Assembly (NCBI GenBank): GCA_020024595.1
Contig: JAHHTO010000078.1
Coordinates: 1-10,802 of the forward strand
DNA: 10,802 nucleotides
Reading direction: 5' to 3'
Source: Schaedlerella sp.
GTDB lineage: Bacteria; Bacillota; Clostridia; Lachnospirales; Lachnospiraceae
The position numbers and the translations under genes are program-made. Positions within the stretch are counted from its first letter, which is position 1, and every line of letters starts with the position of its first letter. The notes beneath the pieces were generated by a model, which ran no database searches, was not told the DNA's origin, and saw nothing but the letters and a program-made list of their open reading frames with translations. Below, piece by piece: positions 7,922 through 10,802 of this stretch.

Positions 7922-8671
7922 CTACTTTCTTGCAATAATCGCAAATTCAGGTGACATTTTACATATTTCCTGCTGTTCCGCGCTTGTAATAACTTTATAA
8001 ATTTCACGATCTGCCTCTACATACGAAAAACCTATTTTCTTTAAATATTTCAAATCCCAATCTGGTCTTTTTTTGTCACTCATGAAAAGTGTTTTCGCAT
8101 ATTTATCTGTAAAATCTTTATCTTTATGCTGATGTATCGGTCGCCCATATTTTTCTATAATATATTTTTCATTTTCATCATACTGTCTCTTCAAATCATC
8201 ATCGAATAAATGCAGATACCAGCACGCATCAAAAACAATAAGCCTTCCTCCCGGTTTAAGAACCCGCATCCACTCTTTATATGCTTTCTGAGGATCAGAA
8301 AGAGTCCATGTTATATTTCTGGAAATGACCAGATCAAAACTTTCATCTTCAAAATCAAGATTCTGGCAATCCATAACCCGGAATTCTGATTTAATTCCAC
8401 AGGCTTCCGTATTTTTCTTTGCATGGTCTATCATATTTTCTGTGAGATCAATACCGATCACTTCATGACCTTCTTCACCTAAAACAACTGAAAAAAATCC
8501 CGGACCGCAACCTGCATCAAGAACTTTAAGGTTTTCTACATTCTTTGTATAATGTCTCAAAACTTTTTTCCATACTGCTTTATCTGTACCATTTATTTCA
8601 TTTTGCACTCCTTCTGAATAAATGTCTGCTTCTCCTTCCCAAAATACTTTAATCTCATCATTTATTTCCAT
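7922..8671 (-). CDS. Class I SAM-dependent methyltransferase (substrate unknown), first gene of the B12-riboswitch operon
   Basis: Soluble 249-aa methyltransferase of the Methyltransf_11/25 type, which transfers a methyl group from S-adenosylmethionine to an unidentified small molecule. The Rossmann core is clear: motif I VLDAGCGPGFF (50-60), acidic motif II GIDLTENM (73-80) with Asp75, MDCQNLDF (100-107) with Asp101, the DLVISRNITWTL strand (113-124) and the post-core LKPGGRLIVFDA (138-149). Residues about 150-215 (WYLHLFDDDLKRQYDENEKY onward) form a charged insert that probably shapes the substrate pocket. The ATG at 8671 follows AAGGAG by 8 bases. It lies about 31 bases below a terminator that ends the cobalamin riboswitch leader, so its expression should fall when B12 is abundant. 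As the first gene before transporters it may tailor a metal-binding compound (inference). I do not recognise a specific named enzyme; it does not look like a corrin-ring methylase of the CbiF/CobA family. Confidence 0.92.
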   Translation of the reverse strand: MEINDEIKVFWEGEADIYSEGVQNEINGTDKAVWKKVLRHYTKNVENLKVLDAGCGPGFFSVVLGEEGHEVIGIDLTENMIDHAKKNTEACGIKSEFRVMDCQNLDFEDESFDLVISRNITWTLSDPQKAYKEWMRVLKPGGRLIVFDACWYLHLFDDDLKRQYDENEKYIIEKYGRPIHQHKDKDFTDKYAKTLFMSDKKRPDWDLKYLKKIGFSYVEADREIYKVITSAEQQEICKMSPEFAIIARK

Positions 8672-8701
8672 ATCTATTTCTCCTTATAATCATATTTTTG
8701 T

Positions 8702-8732
8702 AAAAAAAAGACATACGATAAAATCGCATGCC
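8702..8732 (-). terminator. Intrinsic terminator in the riboswitch leader (expression platform)
   Basis: On the minus strand, a 10-pair stem (8732-8723 with 8719-8710, two G-U pairs) closes a 3-base TTT loop and is followed at once by eight T residues (8709-8702). This is a textbook rho-independent terminator, yet it stands before the methyltransferase gene, not after a gene. Together with the cobalamin aptamer upstream this makes it the likely off-switch of the operon. It could also stop read-through from the gene to the right. Confidence 0.85.
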
Positions 8733-8736
8733 CCCC

Positions 8737-8777
8737 AAGACCTCTAAAATTGACAATTCACCAATTTTAAAGATCTC
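8737..8777 (-). promoter_or_regulatory. 16-pair stem-loop between the aptamer and the terminator
   Basis: Minus-strand bases 8777-8762 pair with 8752-8737 over 16 consecutive positions (several G-U) around a 9-base loop, ending 4 bases before the terminator stem. No T-run follows on either strand, so it is not itself a terminator. It may be an alternative or spacer helix in the expression platform of the riboswitch. The pairing is seen directly; the role is inferred. Confidence 0.6.
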
Positions 8778-8779
8778 AA

Positions 8780-8819
8780 ATACAGTATATCGAAATCCCA
8801 CCGATCTGATATATTGTAT
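8780..8819 (-). promoter_or_regulatory. Hairpin just after the B12 box, possible P13/L13 of the cobalamin riboswitch
   Basis: Minus-strand bases 8813-8808 pair perfectly with 8791-8786. The stem extends past one mismatch by five more pairs (8819-8815 with 8784-8780), leaving a 16-base loop at 8807-8792. Cobalamin riboswitches commonly have a hairpin here whose loop kisses loop L5. The loop contains TTTC, which could pair with GAAA in the L5 region; that contact is only a suggestion. Confidence 0.5.
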
Positions 8820-8912
8820 ATAATATGGCAAGTATCTGACTTATTTTTTCACAGTAGCGGGGGCTGTTCCGGCTTTTCCGGATTCCTTTTTAAACATAAG
8901 TACCACATTATA
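8819..8912 (-). ncRNA. Cobalamin (B12) riboswitch aptamer, compact form
   Basis: The minus strand carries the conserved cobalamin-riboswitch core. GGAATCCGG, a short AAAAG loop, then CCGGAACAGCCCCCGC and TACTGT lie at 8886-8851, matching the family pattern GGGAA-CCGG-loop-CCGG-(C/G)CCCGC-ACTGT. The B12 box AAGTCAGATACTTGCC is at 8842-8827. An outer helix joins 8912-8903 (TATAATGTGG) with 8828-8819 (CCATATTATA) over 10 pairs. Only about 8 bases separate ACTGT from the B12 box, so the large peripheral helices usual in the classic form are absent. It sits between a promoter and a terminator just before the methyltransferase/ABC operon, on the same strand. By the usual logic of such leaders, B12 binding would lower operon expression. 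Class assignment is less certain than the family. Confidence 0.88.
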
Positions 8913-8933
8913 TTTAAATTGTATACTATATTA

Positions 8934-8963
8934 GAAATACCATATATTCAAATCTTCTGTCAA
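8934..8963 (-). promoter_or_regulatory. Predicted promoter of the riboswitch-controlled operon
   Basis: The minus strand has a perfect -35 TTGACA (8963-8958), an 18-base spacer and a -10-like TATTTC (8939-8934) preceded by TGG, an extended -10 element. Transcription would start near 8927, about 15 bases before the first riboswitch helix. The -10 is imperfect, but the position is right. The -35 overlaps the end of a possible old reading frame. Confidence 0.6.
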
Positions 8964-9073
8964 GCAATATATTCTTTTTGTAACTTATGCACACAAATAT
9001 CCAGACCATCCATCTGATCTTTCATAAGTTGAATTTCTTCGGTATTTCCTTTGAAAAGCAGCCAACCTATTTT
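8960..9073 (-). pseudogene. Possible remnant of a regulator C-terminus (MerR-like coiled coil)
   Basis: Between an in-frame TAA and the TGA at 8962-8960 the minus strand encodes 37 residues, ending in MKDQMDGLDICVHKLQKEY plus IA. The start (GWLLFKGNTEEIQ) and the amphipathic tail look like the dimerisation end of MerR-type regulators (FKG-x-x-T/E then a helix rich in L, K, Q, E). There is no start codon with a ribosome site and no DNA-binding part upstream, so if real it is a broken leftover. Weak, similarity by eye only. Confidence 0.28.
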
Positions 9074-9100
9074 TTATAGACTAACTACTTAAACCTCTGG

Positions 9101-9127
9101 TTACAAATTTAGTTTTTTTACAAATTT
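9101..9127. repeat. Pair of 10-base direct repeats (TTACAAATTT)
   Basis: TTACAAATTT occurs at 9101-9110 and again at 9118-9127, 17 bases apart and separated by a T-run. The AAATTT cores are self-complementary, so the same bases can form a 7-pair hairpin. It may be an operator or simply low-complexity AT-rich DNA; nothing ties it to a gene. Confidence 0.35.
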
Positions 9128-9143
9128 GAGATACACACAAGAA

Positions 9144-9167
9144 AGAACAGGGATTCCTCCCTGTCCT
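9144..9167 (-). terminator. Probable terminator after the AraC/ABC chimeric gene
   Basis: On the minus strand, bases 9167-9158 pair with 9153-9144 over 10 positions (one G-U) around a 4-base GGAA loop. The stem starts 11 bases after the stop codon at 9178. The following tract is TTCTTGTG, a weak U-run, so termination may be partial. It separates the right-hand locus from the riboswitch operon. Confidence 0.6.
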
Positions 9168-9177
9168 GTACTTAACA

Positions 9178-10650
9178 TTATATTGTCCAGCCTTCAGCTT
9201 TCTTTCTGATCTCAATAAATCTACGATATGTGCCGTCCTGTGCGATCAGTTCTTTGTGAGTACCCTTCTGTTTGATGATCTTATCATCAACTACAAGAAT
9301 CTGGTCCACATTTTCAATCGTTGCAAGTCTGTGTGCGATAGTTACTAAAGTCTTCCCCTTAGTAAGCTCTGAAATCGCCGACTGAATCAAATGTTCATTC
9401 TCAGGATCCACGCTTGCTGTTGCTTCATCTAAGATAACAATTGGTGCATTCTTAAGGATGGCTCTTGCGATAGAGATTCTCTGGCGTTCACCACCTGAAA
9501 GTGTTCCACCACCTTCTCCTATCACAGTGTCATATCCATTTGGAAGTGCCACGATGAAGTCGTGACAGCAGGCTTTCTTAGCAGCCTCGATCATCTCTCC
9601 TTCGGTCGCATCCGACTTACCAAAGCAGATGTTATTGCGGATAGTATCATGAAAGAGGTATACATTCTGGAATACCATGGAGATATTATCAAGAAGACTG
9701 TCACATTTCATTGCTCTGATATCAGTTCCTCCGATTGTGATCTTGCCTGCATCTACATCATAAAAACGTGCAAGAAGTTTACAGATCGTTGTTTTACCAC
9801 TTCCTGAGGGACCAACGATTGCTGTTGTTGTTCCCTGTGGAATTGTAAATGTTACATCCTTTAAAATCTGACGTTTTTCGTATCCGAAGTCCACATGTTC
9901 AAATGAAATAGAGAATTCCGAAAGCTTTTTCTCTTCTCCGTCCTCATCGATGAATTCTGCTGCTTTGATCTCGTCTAATTTATCAAGCGCAACCTTCATA
10001 ACCTGAAGAGTATGTGCTGACTGATGAACCAGCTCCTGCTGTGAAAAGATGACGAATGAAAAGATAGCCATCATAAGGAAGATCGGGAGCTCCATGATCT
10101 TGATCTTAATATATGTTTTTCTGACCTTTTCAGGCAGATCATAAAGCTCTGAGAAAATCCGATCGATCTGGGCTCCGGCTCTCATAATGAAATGAGATTC
10201 GCCCGGACAGAATTTTTCTTTTAACTTATTGATATCTACAGTAAAATCATCCATCAGCTTAAGGACTCCATGGTCTGTTTTTTGCAGTTCGATCGCTATA
10301 GTCAGTCCATGATAATGACTCAGTGGGAAAAAGAAATCATTGGTATGATTTTCTCTGCAATCCACCTGCATATCCCCGGCAGATACATAAGTATAGCTGT
10401 TGTTTTTCCCTTTCCATTCAATACGTCCTTCTCTGCAATGATCCACGCAGAAAATATCGGAGGTTGGCTCAAATACAGAATAAACCTGTTCCATATGAAA
10501 ATCGTTGTAGGCTACGCAGCAACCGTCAAAGACAGAATATATAGTCATGATCCCCTCTCCTGTTTTATCTTCGATTTTGATAACAGTACAATTTTCATCC
10601 TGACATAGAATCTTCATATTTTTTGCCTTGTAATCTTTTTCCCAGTTCAT
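9178..10650 (-). CDS. Chimeric protein: AraC-type sensor domain fused to an ABC exporter ATPase domain
   Basis: An open 490-aa frame joining two unrelated halves. Residues 1-188 match the N-terminal sensor half of clostridial AraC-family regulators: YNDFHMEQVYSVF (48-60), FCVDHCREGRIEW (67-79), SAGDM (90-94), FPLSHYHGLTI (108-118), and FSELYDLPEKVRKTYIKIKI (166-185), which in intact relatives leads on to ELLLFL and then the helix-turn-helix. From about 189 the text becomes the last exporter membrane helix (IFLMMAIFSFVIFS, 190-203), the linker ALDKLDEIKAAEF and a full ATPase domain: Walker A GPSGSGKTT (280-288), Q328, signature LSGGERQR (384-391), Walker B IVILDEATASVD (404-415), H440. It lacks both the DNA-binding domain and five of six membrane helices, so neither original role is likely. 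ATG 10650 is chosen over GTG 10656 because GAGGAG lies 5 bases before it. Probably a deletion fusion; functional status unknown. Confidence 0.85.
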   Translation of the reverse strand: MNWEKDYKAKNMKILCQDENCTVIKIEDKTGEGIMTIYSVFDGCCVAYNDFHMEQVYSVFEPTSDIFCVDHCREGRIEWKGKNNSYTYVSAGDMQVDCRENHTNDFFFPLSHYHGLTIAIELQKTDHGVLKLMDDFTVDINKLKEKFCPGESHFIMRAGAQIDRIFSELYDLPEKVRKTYIKIKIMELPIFLMMAIFSFVIFSQQELVHQSAHTLQVMKVALDKLDEIKAAEFIDEDGEEKKLSEFSISFEHVDFGYEKRQILKDVTFTIPQGTTTAIVGPSGSGKTTICKLLARFYDVDAGKITIGGTDIRAMKCDSLLDNISMVFQNVYLFHDTIRNNICFGKSDATEGEMIEAAKKACCHDFIVALPNGYDTVIGEGGGTLSGGERQRISIARAILKNAPIVILDEATASVDPENEHLIQSAISELTKGKTLVTIAHRLATIENVDQILVVDDKIIKQKGTHKELIAQDGTYRRFIEIRKKAEGWTI

Positions 10651-10652
10651 TG

Positions 10653-10802
10653 TCACTCCTCAAGATGACCCTTTTCAAGTTCGATAACCACATCACAGCA
10701 GGCCTGAATAAATTCTGTGTCGTGAGTTACGATCAATACGGTCTTTCCTTTTTCTTTTAAATATCTAATACTTTTTGCGACCTGCTCCATATGGGCAAGA
10801 TC
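10653..10802 (-). CDS. C-terminal end of an ECF/Cbi-type ABC ATPase (5' part outside window)
   Basis: The last 49 codons and TGA of a gene entering from the right edge. The visible protein begins DLAHMEQVAKSIRYLKEKGK and continues to TVLIVTHDTEFIQACCDVV, ending in IELEKGHLEE. LDxxHM just after Walker B, then VTHD (H-loop) with EFI, is typical of energy-coupling-factor ATPases (EcfA/CbiO, including two-domain versions), which power vitamin or metal uptake. Its stop lies 2 bases before the ATG of the chimeric gene, and its final GAGGAG codons double as that gene's ribosome site, so the two are co-translated. The substrate cannot be told from this fragment. Confidence 0.85.
   Translation of the reverse strand, partial: DLAHMEQVAKSIRYLKEKGKTVLIVTHDTEFIQACCDVVIELEKGHLEE

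Noticed and set aside
8689..8694. TATGAT on the minus strand as a -10 box for the methyltransferase gene
   Set aside because: No acceptable -35 lies 16-18 bases upstream, where the terminator falls; a start here would bypass the riboswitch and leave almost no leader. The TTGACA promoter at 8963-8934 fits better.
8814..9017. 67-codon plus-strand reading frame over the intergenic gap
   Set aside because: It lies antisense to the riboswitch and promoter, has no ribosome site and gives a low-complexity product; its run of Gly/Ser codons is the complement of the conserved aptamer core.
8702..9177. NikR, Fur or Zur operator in the control region
   Set aside because: I looked for their known dyad patterns and saw none; the dyads present are explained by RNA hairpins.
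10651..10656. GTG at 10656 as start of the chimeric gene
   Set aside because: It overlaps the previous stop and sits almost on top of the ribosome site; ATG 10650 has the proper spacing from GAGGAG.
1..10802. CRISPR array, tRNA/rRNA genes, transposase or insertion-sequence ends
   Set aside because: No regularly spaced repeats, no tRNA-like cloverleaf and no transposase motifs were noticed on either strand.

Overview
The window reads as chromosomal DNA of an AT-rich, low-GC anaerobic Firmicute, most likely a gut Clostridia/Lachnospiraceae-type organism. The grounds are AT-rich coding, strong AGGAGG-type ribosome sites, frequent TTG/GTG starts, and an AraC-type regulator half, ECF ATPase and exporter-type ABC genes typical of that group. 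All credible genes lie on the minus strand, so the window is best read from right to left.

Right part (10802 to 9144): the last 49 codons of an ECF/Cbi-type ABC ATPase, then an unusual chimeric gene. Its first ~188 residues are the ligand-sensing half of an AraC-family regulator without the helix-turn-helix. Its last ~300 residues are the final membrane helix and complete ATPase domain of an ABC exporter. A stem-loop terminator follows. This looks like a deletion scar in a regulator + ECF + exporter locus.

Middle (about 9143 to 8672): a roughly 470-base gap that is not empty. It holds a possible fragment of an old regulator gene, a TTGACA promoter with an extended -10, a compact cobalamin (B12) riboswitch with a clear core and B12 box, three hairpins in series of which the last is an intrinsic terminator, and the ribosome site of the next gene.

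Left part (8671 to 1, running off the edge): eight tightly packed or overlapping genes forming one transcription unit under the riboswitch. In order: a class I SAM-dependent methyltransferase; two exporter-fold ABC half-transporters; and a full Nik/Opp/Cnt-type uptake system of two permeases, two ATPases and a substrate-binding lipoprotein (truncated by the window). The binding protein resembles NikA and keeps the arginine-containing PRP motif that in NikA corresponds to a metal-chelate-contacting residue.

Taken together, the operon is probably switched off when B12 is plentiful. It couples a small-molecule methyltransferase, an exporter-fold ABC pair and a NikA/CntA-type importer. My main hypothesis is a B12-controlled cobalt (or cobalt-chelate/corrinoid) acquisition system, possibly using a secreted or scavenged small-molecule chelator. 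No chelator-synthesis gene other than the methyltransferase is visible, so this remains an inference.
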